Part shown: positions 7,888 to 16,695 of the stretch, in pieces
Layout of the letters: every line of letters starts with the position of its first letter
Position numbering within the stretch: the first letter of the stretch is position 1
NCBI RefSeq assembly: GCF_020177335.1
Contig: NZ_JAIVMG010000003.1
Coordinates: 62,001 to 126,000, forward strand
Length of the DNA stretch: 64,000 nucleotides
DNA from: Stappia indica
Lineage (GTDB): Bacteria > Pseudomonadota > Alphaproteobacteria > Rhizobiales > Stappiaceae
Direction: 5' to 3'
Position numbers and translations under genes: made by a program
Notes under the pieces: model-generated
What the model saw: only the letters and a program-made list of their open reading frames with translations
Databases searched by the model: none
What the model was told of the DNA's origin: nothing

Positions 7888-8193
7888 ATGAAAGCGCTTA
7901 CCGCCAATCGCCTGATCGACGGCGAAGTCGTCTGGCTCGGCCGCGCGGCGGCCTGGGTGGAAATCCTCGCCGAGGCGCGGGTTCTGGAAGGGGAGGCGGC
8001 CGAGGCCGAGGCTCTTGCGTTGGGCGCAGCGGCGGTCGCCGGCCGGCTGATCGTCGATCCCTACCTGATCGACCTGGAGCGGGCGGACGGGGGGCTTCAG
8101 CCGGTGCGCCTGCGCGAACGCATCCGCGCGCATGGCCCGACCATGCGGCCCGATCTGGGCAAGCAGGCGCGGCCGCACAGCTCCGCCGCCTGA
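7888..8193 (+). CDS. DUF2849 protein of the sulfite-reduction operon
   Basis: 101 residues, starting MKALTANRLIDGEVVWL, with no catalytic motif that I recognise. It matches the DUF2849 family, found in alphaproteobacteria between cysG and the sulfite/nitrite reductase gene, exactly its position here. AAGGAG at 7873-7878 is a strong ribosome-binding site. The constant linkage suggests an accessory role in siroheme delivery or reductase assembly, but the function is unknown. The last 15 residues are polar and probably disordered. Confidence 0.82.
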   Translation: MKALTANRLIDGEVVWLGRAAAWVEILAEARVLEGEAAEAEALALGAAAVAGRLIVDPYLIDLERADGGLQPVRLRERIRAHGPTMRPDLGKQARPHSSAA

Positions 8194-8277
8194 GTTTTCC
8201 GGCCTTTCGCCCGCAACGGCACGAGACATCACAAGGCGCACGACTTGCCGAGGCCACGCGCCGCCGAGGATCTGACC

Positions 8278-9939
8278 ATGTACCGATACGATGAGTTCGA
8301 CGAGAGCTTCGTCTCCTCCCGGGTCGCCCAGTTTCGCGACCAGGTGCGCCGCCGTCTGTCCGGCGATCTGAGCGAGGATCAGTTCAAGCCCTTGCGGCTG
8401 ATGAACGGTGTCTATCTGCAATTGCATGCCTATATGCTGCGGGTGGCGATCCCCTATGGCACGCTGAATGCCCGGCAGATGCGCAAGCTGGCGGAGGTCG
8501 CGCGGACCTATGACCGGGGCTATGGCCATTTCACCACCCGGCAGAACATCCAGTTCAACTGGCCGCGACTGCAGGACGTCCCCGATATCCTTGCCGAGCT
8601 GGCCGAGGTGGAGATGCATGCCATCCAGACCTCGGGCAACTGCATCCGCAACGTGACGGCGGATCATTTCGCCGGGGCGGCCGCCGACGAGGTTGCGGAC
8701 CCGCGTCCCTATGCGGAGATCCTGCGGCAATGGTCCTCGCTCCATCCGGAGTTCTCGTTCCTGCCGCGCAAGTTCAAGATCGCCGTTACCGGCGCGGCCC
8801 ATGATCGGGCGGCGGTTCAGGTGCATGATATTGGGCTGCAACTCGTGCGCGATGAGGCGGGGAGCATCGGTTTCACCGTGTTTGTCGGCGGTGGGCTCGG
8901 GCGCACGCCGATGGTGGCGCGCAAGGTGCGCGATTTCCTGCCGGAGACGGATCTGCTCGCCTATACGGAGGCAATCCTGCGCGTCTACAACCGCTACGGT
9001 CGCCGCGACAACAAATACAAGGCGCGGGTCAAGATCCTGATGCATGAGACCGGCCTCGACACCTTGCGCGCCGATATCGAGCGCGAGTTTGAGGAGGTTC
9101 GCAGCGGCGTTCTCGATCTGCCAAAGGCGGAGGTGGATCGGATCACCGCCTATTTCGCGCCGCCGCCGTTCGCGCAAGAAGAAGCGGGAGACGCGGACGC
9201 CTTCGCTCAGGCGCTCGACAGTGATCCGGCGCTTGCCGTCTTTGCAGAGCGCAATCTGGCGCCGCATAAGGCGCCGGGCTATGCCAGCCTGACCATATCC
9301 CTGAAGCCGATCGGCGAGGCGCCGGGCGATGCCTCGGCCGAGCAGATGGAGCTGGTGGCCGATCTGGCCGAAACCTTCGGCCATGACGAGATCCGGGTCA
9401 GTCATGAGCAGAACCTGGTGCTGCCGCATGTGCGCAGGGCCGACGTGCCGGAGATTTTCCGCCGCTTGCGAGGAGCCGGGCTGGCCGAGGCCAATGCGGG
9501 TCTGATCACCGATATCATCGCCTGCCCGGGCATGGATTATTGCGCCCTGGCAACCGCGCGGTCGATCCCGGTGGCCCAGCGCATTTCCGAGCGGTTCGCC
9601 GCATCGGGGCGGCAGCAGGAGATCGGCGACCTGAAGGTCAAGATTTCCGGCTGCATCAACGCCTGCGGCCATCACCATGTCGGCCACATCGGCATTCTCG
9701 GCGTGGAGAAGAAGGGCGAGGAATACTACCAGATCACCCTTGGCGGCTCGGGCGACGAGAACACCGCCATCGGCCAGATCGTCGGGCGGGGCTTTTCCTA
9801 TGACGGCATCGTCGATGCGGTCGAGACCGTGGTCGATACCTACCTCGGCCTGCGCCAGTCGCCGCAGGAGGATTTCCTGGCCGCGTATCGCCGGGTTGGC
9901 GATGCGCCCTTCAAGGAGGCGCTTTATGGGACGGCCTGA
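8278..9939 (+). CDS. cysI: Siroheme-4Fe-4S sulfite reductase hemoprotein (nitrite/sulfite reductase family)
   Basis: 553 residues. The two duplicated half-domains of the siroheme reductase family are present, with TSGNCIRNVTADHFAG near residue 125. The four cysteines that ligate the 4Fe-4S cluster and siroheme are visible as C-x5-C (CPGMDYC, near residue 420) and C-x3-C (SGCINACGHHH, near 460). It reduces sulfite to sulfide with six electrons, probably from ferredoxin or NADPH through the reductase downstream, as no CysJ flavoprotein is present. I place the start at ATG 8278 with GAGGA at 8266-8270; an upstream in-frame TTG at 8245 is less likely. The gene overlaps cysH by 14 bases. Confidence 0.93.
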   Translation: MYRYDEFDESFVSSRVAQFRDQVRRRLSGDLSEDQFKPLRLMNGVYLQLHAYMLRVAIPYGTLNARQMRKLAEVARTYDRGYGHFTTRQNIQFNWPRLQDVPDILAELAEVEMHAIQTSGNCIRNVTADHFAGAAADEVADPRPYAEILRQWSSLHPEFSFLPRKFKIAVTGAAHDRAAVQVHDIGLQLVRDEAGSIGFTVFVGGGLGRTPMVARKVRDFLPETDLLAYTEAILRVYNRYGRRDNKYKARVKILMHETGLDTLRADIEREFEEVRSGVLDLPKAEVDRITAYFAPPPFAQEEAGDADAFAQALDSDPALAVFAERNLAPHKAPGYASLTISLKPIGEAPGDASAEQMELVADLAETFGHDEIRVSHEQNLVLPHVRRADVPEIFRRLRGAGLAEANAGLITDIIACPGMDYCALATARSIPVAQRISERFAASGRQQEIGDLKVKISGCINACGHHHVGHIGILGVEKKGEEYYQITLGGSGDENTAIGQIVGRGFSYDGIVDAVETVVDTYLGLRQSPQEDFLAAYRRVGDAPFKEALYGTA

Positions 9940-10681
9940 CCCAGTGCTGCGCCGGGATGCGCAGCTTGATGCCGCGCGCGAGGCGAGCCTGCTCGGCGAG
10001 CGTTTGCGCGAGGCCAGCGCCAGCGAGGTGATAGCGACAGCACGCGAGCGGTTCGGCGACCGGCTGGCGCTGGTCTCCTCGTTCGGCGCCGAGTCCGCCG
10101 TGCTCTTGCATCTGGTGGCCGGCGTCGATCGCTCGATCCCGGTGCTGTTCATCGATACCGGCAAGCTCTTCCCGGAGACCTTGCGCTACCGCGACCGCCT
10201 GATCGAGAGCTTCGGCCTCCAGGCGGTGCGGACCATCGCCCCGGACGCCGCTGATCTGGCGCAGGAGGATCCGGCCGGCGCCTTATGGCTGAGCGATACC
10301 GATGCCTGCTGCGATCTGCGCAAGACCCGGCCGCTGGCCCGCGCTCTTGCCGGGTTCGACGCCTGGATCTCCGGGCGCAAGCGCTTTCAGGCCAGCACCC
10401 GCTCGAACATTCCGGTGTTCGAGGCGGATGGGGCCCGGATCAAGGTCAATCCGCTGGCCGACTGGGATCCGGGGGATCTGCGTGCCTATGCGGCCGAGCA
10501 CGGGCTTCCCGCGCATCCACTGGTGGCGCAGGGCTTTCCCTCCATTGGCTGCCTGCCTTGCACCAGCAAGGTCGCGCCGGGCGAAGATCCGCGCTCCGGT
10601 CGCTGGCGTGGTCAGGAGAAGACCGAATGCGGGATCCACTTCGCGGTGCCCCAGGAAAACGAACAGGGAGCGGGGATCTGA
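9926..10681 (+). CDS. cysH: Adenylyl-sulfate (APS) reductase, thioredoxin-dependent
   Basis: 251 residues. SSFGAESAVLLHL near residue 52 is the PP-loop-type nucleotide site, IDTGKLFPET the substrate loop, and KTECGIH at the C-terminus the catalytic cysteine. A CC pair (DACCDLRK, near residue 120) and CLPC near residue 210 are the four ligands of a 4Fe-4S cluster, which distinguishes APS reductases from the cluster-free PAPS reductases of enterobacteria. It therefore most likely converts adenylyl sulfate to sulfite without a CysC kinase step. AAGGAGG at 9914-9919 lies inside cysI, and the 14-base overlap implies translational coupling. cysD/cysN are not in the window. Confidence 0.92.
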   Translation: MGRPDPVLRRDAQLDAAREASLLGERLREASASEVIATARERFGDRLALVSSFGAESAVLLHLVAGVDRSIPVLFIDTGKLFPETLRYRDRLIESFGLQAVRTIAPDAADLAQEDPAGALWLSDTDACCDLRKTRPLARALAGFDAWISGRKRFQASTRSNIPVFEADGARIKVNPLADWDPGDLRAYAAEHGLPAHPLVAQGFPSIGCLPCTSKVAPGEDPRSGRWRGQEKTECGIHFAVPQENEQGAGI

Positions 10682-10684
10682 ATC

Positions 10685-11209
10685 ATGCAGGCTGACATCT
10701 ACAAGGAAAACGGGTTTTCCATCGACGACTGGCAACTTCTGGAAGAAGATCAGGCGGTTCCGACCGAGCCAGGGCGATTTCTCGTGTCGCTGGAACGATT
10801 TGTCGCAGCGCCAGAGGCGTTTGCCGACTTGCGGGAGATCGCGATTCTGGTGCGCGCTGGCGATGATGTGACCGTTCTGGCGCCCCATCTCGACCGATTT
10901 ACCATGGTGGCGATTGAATTTGCTGCGTTCTCGGACGGAAGAGGTTATTCTTCCGCAAGGTTGTTGCGACAGAGGCTATGCTACCGTGGCGAGTTACGGG
11001 CGGTTGGTGATGTCCTTCTGGACCAGATCCCGCTGATGCGGCGTTGCGGTTTCGATGCCTTCAAGGTGGTGCATGAGCCCACCCGGCGGGCGCTTGAAAC
11101 TGGTCATCTGGCGGAGGTGCCGCTATACCTGCAACCGGCGGCGCGGCCCGATGAGCAACCTGCGGGCGCGCGTGCCTGGGCGCGTAGCCCGGTCGGCTTG
11201 GCGAGATGA
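10685..11209 (+). CDS. DUF934 protein of the sulfate-assimilation operon
   Basis: 174 residues, beginning MQADIYKENGFSIDDWQLL, with FAAFSDGRGYSSARLLRQR and the motif LDQIPLMRRCGFDAF that define DUF934. The family is almost always next to cysI/cysH in proteobacteria and is thought to help sulfite reduction, but no biochemical role is established. It begins three bases after the cysH stop, so it is the last clear member of the operon. The final 20 residues are Ala/Arg/Pro-rich and probably not part of the fold. Confidence 0.85.
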   Translation: MQADIYKENGFSIDDWQLLEEDQAVPTEPGRFLVSLERFVAAPEAFADLREIAILVRAGDDVTVLAPHLDRFTMVAIEFAAFSDGRGYSSARLLRQRLCYRGELRAVGDVLLDQIPLMRRCGFDAFKVVHEPTRRALETGHLAEVPLYLQPAARPDEQPAGARAWARSPVGLAR

Positions 11210-11409
11210 ATGGCGGGTGCACCGCGGCCCCCCTCTCCCCAGCCCGTGCCGGGTGACGTGGCTACGGTTTCACGAGGGCGGACCTTCGCCGGTCCGGGAC
11301 GGTCATGGAAATGGCGCACGTGGATCGCTCTGCGCCGGTCGATTGGACAGGAAACGGGGTGGAACCGTTCGGGTTCCGTCCGACATCTTGCGAAGCTGGG
11401 GAATAAATC

Positions 11410-12222
11410 ATGAATGTGGTCGATCTTGCCGCCGGACTTTCGGATGCGGTGCCTGCGGGCACCTTTGTCGAGACTGTCACCGACGTTCAGCACTACACGG
11501 CGGATCTCTTCCGGTTCCGCCTGACCCGCCCGGCAAGCTTCCGGTTTCGCTCCGGTGAATTCGTGATGATCGGCCTGATGGTCGGCGAAAAGCCCATCTT
11601 CCGCGCCTATTCGATTGCCAGCCCGTCCTGGGACGAGGAACTGGAGTTCTTCTCGATCAAGGTGCCGAACGGCCCGCTCACCCAGCATCTGCAGAAGATC
11701 AAGCCGGGCGATGTGGTGCTGATGAAGAAGAAGCCGACCGGTACGCTCGTCAATGATGCGCTGGTGCCCGGCAAGCGGCTCTACATGTTCTCCACCGGCA
11801 CCGGCGTTGCGCCCTTCGCCAGTCTGATCCGTGATCCGGAGACCTACGAGAAGTTCGAGGATGTGATCCTGACCCAGACCTGCCGCCAGGCCGCCGATCT
11901 GGCCTATGCGCAGGATGTGGTCGCCGCTGCCAAGGCCGATCCGTTGATCGGCGAGCTGGCGTCCGAACGGCTGCGCCTGTTCACCTCCACCACCCGTGAG
12001 CCACACCCCTATCAGGGCCGGATCACGACGCTGATCGAGGATGGCACCCTGTTCAAGGCGCTGGACGTGCCGCCGCTCGATCCGGCCACCGACCGGGCGA
12101 TGATCTGCGGCTCGATGGCGATGATCCAGGACACCAAGACGCTGCTTGAGAAGAACGGCCTGACCGAGGGCGCCAACAACCGCCCGGCCGAATTCGTGAT
12201 CGAGCGCGCCTTCGTCGGTTAG
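11410..12222 (+). CDS. fpr: Ferredoxin/flavodoxin--NADP+ reductase
   Basis: 270 residues. RAYSIASP near residue 60 is the FAD-binding RxYS motif, FSTGTGVAPFASL near 125 binds the NADP pyrophosphate, and the C-terminal AFVG fits the bacterial Fpr group. It transfers electrons between NADPH and ferredoxin or flavodoxin. Directly after the sulfate-reduction genes it is the natural electron source for the siroheme reductase, but 200 bases separate it from DUF934, so it may have its own promoter. GGGGA at 11399-11403 precedes the ATG. In other alphaproteobacteria fpr is also tied to oxidative stress; no such operator was recognised here. Confidence 0.92.
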   Translation: MNVVDLAAGLSDAVPAGTFVETVTDVQHYTADLFRFRLTRPASFRFRSGEFVMIGLMVGEKPIFRAYSIASPSWDEELEFFSIKVPNGPLTQHLQKIKPGDVVLMKKKPTGTLVNDALVPGKRLYMFSTGTGVAPFASLIRDPETYEKFEDVILTQTCRQAADLAYAQDVVAAAKADPLIGELASERLRLFTSTTREPHPYQGRITTLIEDGTLFKALDVPPLDPATDRAMICGSMAMIQDTKTLLEKNGLTEGANNRPAEFVIERAFVG

Positions 12223-12394
12223 CGCTGTCGCGCGGGCAGTCGGCTAACACCCGGCAAGGGCGATGGGTTCGCGCTGCTGCGCAGGTTATCAAGCAACGTA
12301 CAAAGGCAACTCCCGGTGGCTTGCCGCCGGGCCTGCCATCATCATGCCAAGATGACGTTGTCCTCTGCGCGCGGAATATGGCGCGGGGAGGCGG

Positions 12395-13603
12395 ATGATG
12401 ACGGGTTGGCGTGCGCGTTGCGGTAGAATTGGGCTGGCACTGGCCGGCGTGATGGCGTTTGGCGGCATGGTCCCGGACGCCCGGGCCGCCAGTCTCGATG
12501 CCTGCGTGGCGTCGATCCGCACGGAAGCCCTGAAGAAGGGGGTGAGCCGCACCACCGTCGACAAGGCGCTCTCCGGGGTGGCCTATGACGAAAAGGCGGT
12601 CCGGTTCTCCACCGCCCAGCCCGAATACAAGACCCCGATCTGGGATTATCTCGCCTTTCTCGTCGATGAGCAGCGCATTGCCGATGGCAAGGCCATGGCG
12701 AAGAAGCACGCGCGCACCCTTGCCGCCGTGGAAAAGGCCTATGGCGTCGACCGCTACATCGTTCTCGCGGTCTGGGGCGTGGAAAGCGACTATGGCCAGT
12801 TTCGCGGCGATTTCCACGTGCCGCACGCGCTGGTCAATGTCGCCTGTTCCGGCCGCCGGGCGAAATACTTCCGCTCCGAGCTGATCCACCTTTTGAAGAT
12901 TGTCGACCGGGGCGATGTGCGTCTTTCCGATCTCAACGGCTCCTGGGCCGGTGCCTTCGGCCAGACCCAGTTCATGCCCTCCACCTACCGCCGGCTGGCG
13001 GTGGATCAGGATGGCGATGGCCGCCGCGATCTCGTCAATTCGGTTCCCGATGCGCTGGCTTCGACCGCCAACTACCTGCGCAAGTCCGGCTGGGTTACCG
13101 GGATGCCCTGGGGGTATGAGGTCAAGCTGCCGAAGGGCTATCGCGGTCCCTCAGGTCGCAAGAAGCGGGCGAGCGTCAGCGCCTGGGGCAAGCGCGGGCT
13201 GCGTTATCTGGATGGCGAGGTGCTGAAGGGAAGTGCCAAGGCGGGCCTGCTGCTGCCGGCCGGGGCCAATGGGCCTGCATTTCTCGTCTTCAAGAATTTC
13301 AATGCAATCTATTCCTACAATGTCGCCGAGAGCTACGCCCTGGCGATTTCCCATCTGGCCGACCGGATCCGGGGCGGCGGTCCGTTCAAGACCTCCTGGC
13401 CTACATCCGATCCGGGCCTGTCGCGGGCCGAGCGTCTGGAGCTGCAAAAGCTGCTGCTGAAAGCGGGCTATGACATCGGCGAGGCCGATGGCCGGGTCGG
13501 TGCGGCGACCCGTGCCGGCATTCGTCAGGCGGAAGCACGCCATGGCCTGCCGCAGACCGGCCGGCCGGGGCGCAAGATCTACAGGGCGCTCGGTGGCCGC
13601 TGA
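12395..13603 (+). CDS. Lytic murein transglycosylase, MltB-type, with peptidoglycan-binding domain
   Basis: 402 residues. A basic N-terminus and hydrophobic stretch ending PDARAA (about residue 31) form a signal peptide. AVWGVESDYGQF near residue 130 contains the catalytic glutamate of the SLT_2/MltB fold; SWAGAFGQTQFMPSTY near 185 is the conserved substrate-groove motif. Residues 345-400 (ERLELQKLLLKAGYDIGEADG) form a PG_binding_1 domain. It cleaves the MurNAc-GlcNAc bond of peptidoglycan with 1,6-anhydro formation in the periplasm. No lipobox cysteine is evident, so it is soluble, not a lipoprotein. Convergent with msrA. Confidence 0.92.
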   Translation: MMTGWRARCGRIGLALAGVMAFGGMVPDARAASLDACVASIRTEALKKGVSRTTVDKALSGVAYDEKAVRFSTAQPEYKTPIWDYLAFLVDEQRIADGKAMAKKHARTLAAVEKAYGVDRYIVLAVWGVESDYGQFRGDFHVPHALVNVACSGRRAKYFRSELIHLLKIVDRGDVRLSDLNGSWAGAFGQTQFMPSTYRRLAVDQDGDGRRDLVNSVPDALASTANYLRKSGWVTGMPWGYEVKLPKGYRGPSGRKKRASVSAWGKRGLRYLDGEVLKGSAKAGLLLPAGANGPAFLVFKNFNAIYSYNVAESYALAISHLADRIRGGGPFKTSWPTSDPGLSRAERLELQKLLLKAGYDIGEADGRVGAATRAGIRQAEARHGLPQTGRPGRKIYRALGGR

Positions 13604-13624
13604 CCGGCGCTTTTTCGCGCCCGG

Positions 13625-14242
13625 TCAGTGCTGCTTGCCGGGAATGCCGGCGAAGGCGTCTTCGCCCCAGACTGCGTTGATCCGGGCATCGCGGCCGCAA
13701 GACCAGCGGTAGTAGGCGTAGCGGGTGGGGTTCTTGTCGTAGTAGTTCTGGTGATAGTCCTCCGCCGGGTAAAACGGCGCGGCGGGCAGGACGGGCGTGG
13801 CCAGACGGGCGCCGAGCGCGGTGGCCGCCGCGGCTTTTGCGGCTTCCGCCCTGGCCTTCTGCTCCGGCCCGGCGACGAAGATGGCGGTGCGGTAGGAGGC
13901 GCCGCGATCGCAGAACTGGCCGCCGGCATCGAGCGGGTCGACACTGCGGAAGAAGGCGGAAAGCAACGTCTCATAGCTCACCCTGGCGGGATCGAAGCGG
14001 ATCCGCACCGCCTCGTAATGGCCGGTGCCGCCGGCCGACACTTGCTCATAGGTCGGGTTGGCGAGCGACCCGCCGGTGTAGCCCGAAACGGTTTCCAGCA
14101 CTCCGGGAATGCGGTCGAAATCCGATTCCACGCACCAGAAACAGCCGCCGGCGAAAATCGCGGTTTCGGCGGTTTGCGCCCGGGCATGGGCGCCGAAGAG
14201 CAGCAGCAAGGGCAGAAGCAGAAGGGCGGCAGGACGAGACAT
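13625..14242 (-). CDS. msrA: Peptide-methionine (S)-S-oxide reductase, exported form
   Basis: 205 residues. [13 protein letters not shown] near residue 30 contains the GCFWC active-site motif of MsrA, and [11 protein letters not shown] and [10 protein letters not shown] are further conserved segments. The enzyme reduces methionine-S-sulfoxide in proteins. The first 22 residues ([20 protein letters not shown]) form a typical signal peptide, so this copy probably works in the periplasm, unlike the usual cytoplasmic enzyme. I chose ATG 14242 because GGAGG (minus strand, 14255-14251) is correctly spaced; an upstream in-frame start at 14293 would hide the signal peptide. Confidence 0.92.
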   Translation of the reverse strand: MSRPAALLLLPLLLLFGAHARAQTAETAIFAGGCFWCVESDFDRIPGVLETVSGYTGGSLANPTYEQVSAGGTGHYEAVRIRFDPARVSYETLLSAFFRSVDPLDAGGQFCDRGASYRTAIFVAGPEQKARAEAAKAAAATALGARLATPVLPAAPFYPAEDYHQNYYDKNPTRYAYYRWSCGRDARINAVWGEDAFAGIPGKQH

Positions 14243-14299
14243 CGGGGAACCTCCATTTGCCGGCATTTGCGGCCCGGAAAGACGTGCGATCAAGCAACA

Positions 14300-14321
14300 T
14301 TGTGATCGCGCGGGCTCACAA
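14300..14321. promoter_or_regulatory. TTGTGA-N10-TCACAA inverted repeat upstream of ALDH
   Basis: TTGTGA (14300-14305) and TCACAA (14316-14321) are perfect inverse complements around ten bases, in the short region between divergent msrA and the aldehyde dehydrogenase gene. The half-sites resemble CRP/FNR-type TGTGA but the spacing is too wide for that family. Candidate operator only. Confidence 0.3.
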
Positions 14322-14431
14322 GATCGGCATCGGTTCGGCGCGTGCGAAGTGATTGCGGGGACACCGGGGTTCCTTTACCGTCCGTTGAAACGGCTGGGAG
14401 ACCGTTCGCGACAGACAGGGAGGCACGCGAC

Positions 14432-15886
14432 GTGGACAGCGATATCGTCCAGTTCCAGGCGCTGATCGACGGGGCGCGATGCGAGGCCGCCGGTGGTGGC
14501 CGGATCGCCATGCACTGCCCCTCCGACGGTGCGATCTTCGCCAGCATTCCGCGCTGCGACGGCGGCGATGTCGGCCGTGCCGTGGTCGCTGCCCGCCGAG
14601 CGTTCGAGCGAGAGGACTGGGCCCGAATGCCAGCGGCCGAGCGCGGCGCGATTCTCTCCCGGCTGGCAGCCCTGATCCGGGACAATCTGGAGGCCTTGAG
14701 CGCGCTTGAAAGCCGCGATACCGGAAAGCCGCTGCGGCAGGGACGGGCGGATATCGTCAATGCGGCGCGTTATTTCGAGTTCTATGGCGGGGCCGCCGAC
14801 AAGGTGGCGGGGGAGACCCTGCCGCTGCCGCCGGAGGTTCTGGCGCTGACATTGCGCGAACCGCATGGGGTGGTCGGCTCGGTGGTGCCGTGGAACTATC
14901 CGGCGCAGATCATGGCGCGCGTGGCCGGCGCCGCGCTGGCCATGGGCAATACCCTGGTGATGAAACCGGCCGAGGATGCCTGTTTGTCGGTGCTGGCCAT
15001 CGCCGGCCTGGCGCTGGACGCCGGACTGCCGGCCGGTGTGTGGAACGTGGTGACCGGCTATGGCGAGGAGGCCGGGGCGGCGCTCGCCGATCATCCCGGG
15101 ATTGATTTCCTCACCTTCACCGGTTCGCCGGAGGTGGGCACGGCGATCCAGAGCGCGGCGGCGCGCAATCATATCGGCTGTACGCTGGAGCTCGGCGGCA
15201 AGTCGCCGCAGCTTGTGTTCGCCGATGCCGATCTGGATGAGGCACTGCCGGTCATCGTCAATGCCATCGTACAAAATTGCGGCCAGACCTGCTCCGCCGG
15301 CAGCCGGCTTCTGGTGGAGGCGTCGATCCTGCCCGAGGTCGCAGGCCTGTTGCGTCAGCGCTTCCGCGCGCTGGTGGCCGGCCCGCATGACCGCGATCTC
15401 GATCTCGGGCCGCTGATCAGCGCGGCGCAGGTGCGGCGGGTCGGCGCCTTTGTCCGCGAGGCGGAGACGGCGGCGATCCCGCTGATCGCCGAGGGAAGCA
15501 TCGCCCCCGATAGCCCGCCGGGCGGCCACTATGTGCCGGCGCGGCTCTATGGTCCGGTCCCGGCAAGCGCCCGGCTGGCACAGGAGGAGGTGTTCGGTCC
15601 GATTCTCGCTGTCATCCCCTTTGCGGATGAGGCGGAGGCGGTCGCCATCGCCAATGGTACCGAGTATGGCCTGGTGGCCGGGGTCTGGACCCGCGATAGC
15701 GCTCGCGCCCTGCGGGTGGCCCGCAAGGTGCGGGCCGGTCAGGTGTTCGTCAACGGCTACGGCGCGGGGGGCGGCGTCGAGCTGCCGTTCGGCGGTTTCA
15801 AGAAGTCCGGCCATGGCCGGGAAAAAGGATTTGAGGCGCTGCGGGAGTTTTCGGCGCTGAAAACGATTGTCATCCGGCACGGCTGA
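14432..15886 (+). CDS. NAD(P)-dependent aldehyde dehydrogenase
   Basis: 484 residues. VVPWNYPAQI near residue 150 and KPAEDACLS near 180 bind NAD(P); FTGSPEVG near 228 is the Rossmann turn; LELGGKSPQ (Glu) near 254 and GQTCSAGSR (catalytic Cys) near 288 complete the active site. The sequence belongs to the betaine-aldehyde-dehydrogenase-like branch, oxidising an aldehyde to an acid. Start chosen at GTG 14432, since AGGGAGG at 14417-14423 is eight bases away; upstream in-frame GTG 14342 lacks one. The next gene, an SDR oxidoreductase, is 51 bases downstream: together they could oxidise an alcohol to an acid. Substrate unknown. Confidence 0.9.
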   Translation: MDSDIVQFQALIDGARCEAAGGGRIAMHCPSDGAIFASIPRCDGGDVGRAVVAARRAFEREDWARMPAAERGAILSRLAALIRDNLEALSALESRDTGKPLRQGRADIVNAARYFEFYGGAADKVAGETLPLPPEVLALTLREPHGVVGSVVPWNYPAQIMARVAGAALAMGNTLVMKPAEDACLSVLAIAGLALDAGLPAGVWNVVTGYGEEAGAALADHPGIDFLTFTGSPEVGTAIQSAAARNHIGCTLELGGKSPQLVFADADLDEALPVIVNAIVQNCGQTCSAGSRLLVEASILPEVAGLLRQRFRALVAGPHDRDLDLGPLISAAQVRRVGAFVREAETAAIPLIAEGSIAPDSPPGGHYVPARLYGPVPASARLAQEEVFGPILAVIPFADEAEAVAIANGTEYGLVAGVWTRDSARALRVARKVRAGQVFVNGYGAGGGVELPFGGFKKSGHGREKGFEALREFSALKTIVIRHG

Positions 15887-15937
15887 GACAGGGGAGGCGC
15901 CTGTCGCACCGTGGCCGGTTCTTTTGGGGGGATGTGA

Positions 15938-16687
15938 ATGAGCCAGAGGCTTGCAGGGAAAGTTGCCATTGTTACCGGCGCCGGATCGGGGTTCGGCGCT
16001 GGCATTGCGCGGCGTTTCGCCGAGGAAGGGGCTGAGGTGATCGTCGCCGACCTTAATGGCGAGGCGGCCGCCTCGGTGGCCGGGGAGATCGGCGCGGCGG
16101 CGGAGGCGGTGACCGCCGATGTCACCCGCATGGCGGATGTTGAGGCCATGTGCGCGGCGGCCGAGGCCCGTGGTGGTCTCGACATTCTCGTCAACAATGC
16201 CGGCTACACCCATCGCAACAGCGCCATGCTCGATGTGGATGAGGACATCTTCGACCGGGTGTTCGAGGTCAACGCCAAGGCCATCTATCTGGCGGCGAAG
16301 GTGGCGGTGCCGATGATGCGCGCGCGCGGCGGCGGGGTGATCCTGAACACGGCCTCGACGGCGGGCCTGCGCCCGCGTCCCGGCCTGACCTGGTACAATG
16401 CCTCCAAGGGCTGGGTGATCACCGCGACGAAGTCGATGGCCGTTGAACTGGCGCCGGACAACATCCGCGTCAACGCCTTGTGTCCCGTGGCCGGCGAAAC
16501 CGGCATGCTGCATCTGTTCATGGGTGAGGACACGCCGGCGAAGCGCGAACAGTTCCTGGCTTCGATCCCGCTTGGCCGGTTCTCGACCCCGGCGGATATG
16601 GGGAACGCTGCCTTGTGGCTGGCCTCGGAGGAAGCCTCCTTCATCACCGGTGCTGCGCTTGAGGTCGATGGCGGCCGCTGTATCTGA
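15938..16687 (+). CDS. Short-chain dehydrogenase/reductase (FabG-like)
   Basis: 249 residues. VTGAGSGFGAGIARRF near residue 13 is the TGxxxGxG NAD-binding motif, NNAG near 87 stabilises the sheet, and the catalytic Ser (NTASTAG, near 137), Tyr and Lys (WYNASKG, near 152) are all present. The C-terminal GAALEVDGGRCI is classical for this family. It oxidises or reduces a hydroxyl/keto group with NAD(P). GGGGGGA at 15926-15932 precedes the ATG. The 51-base gap to the aldehyde dehydrogenase and shared strand indicate one operon. It converges with the diguanylate cyclase gene eight bases downstream. Confidence 0.9.
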   Translation: MSQRLAGKVAIVTGAGSGFGAGIARRFAEEGAEVIVADLNGEAAASVAGEIGAAAEAVTADVTRMADVEAMCAAAEARGGLDILVNNAGYTHRNSAMLDVDEDIFDRVFEVNAKAIYLAAKVAVPMMRARGGGVILNTASTAGLRPRPGLTWYNASKGWVITATKSMAVELAPDNIRVNALCPVAGETGMLHLFMGEDTPAKREQFLASIPLGRFSTPADMGNAALWLASEEASFITGAALEVDGGRCI

Positions 16688-16695
16688 CGCACCGC

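Noticed and set aside
7714-10164. 816-codon open frame on the minus strand opposite cysG, DUF2849 and cysI
   Set aside because: High-GC antisense frame; its translation shows no domain and the plus-strand genes are unmistakable and complete.
11210-11409. Possible small gene between DUF934 and fpr
   Set aside because: The 200-base space has open frames in several phases but none with a ribosome-binding site or recognisable sequence.
14375-16513. 712-codon minus-strand frame opposite ALDH and SDR
   Set aside because: Antisense shadow; the composition is Arg/Gly/Ala/His without motif, and both plus-strand genes have full active sites.
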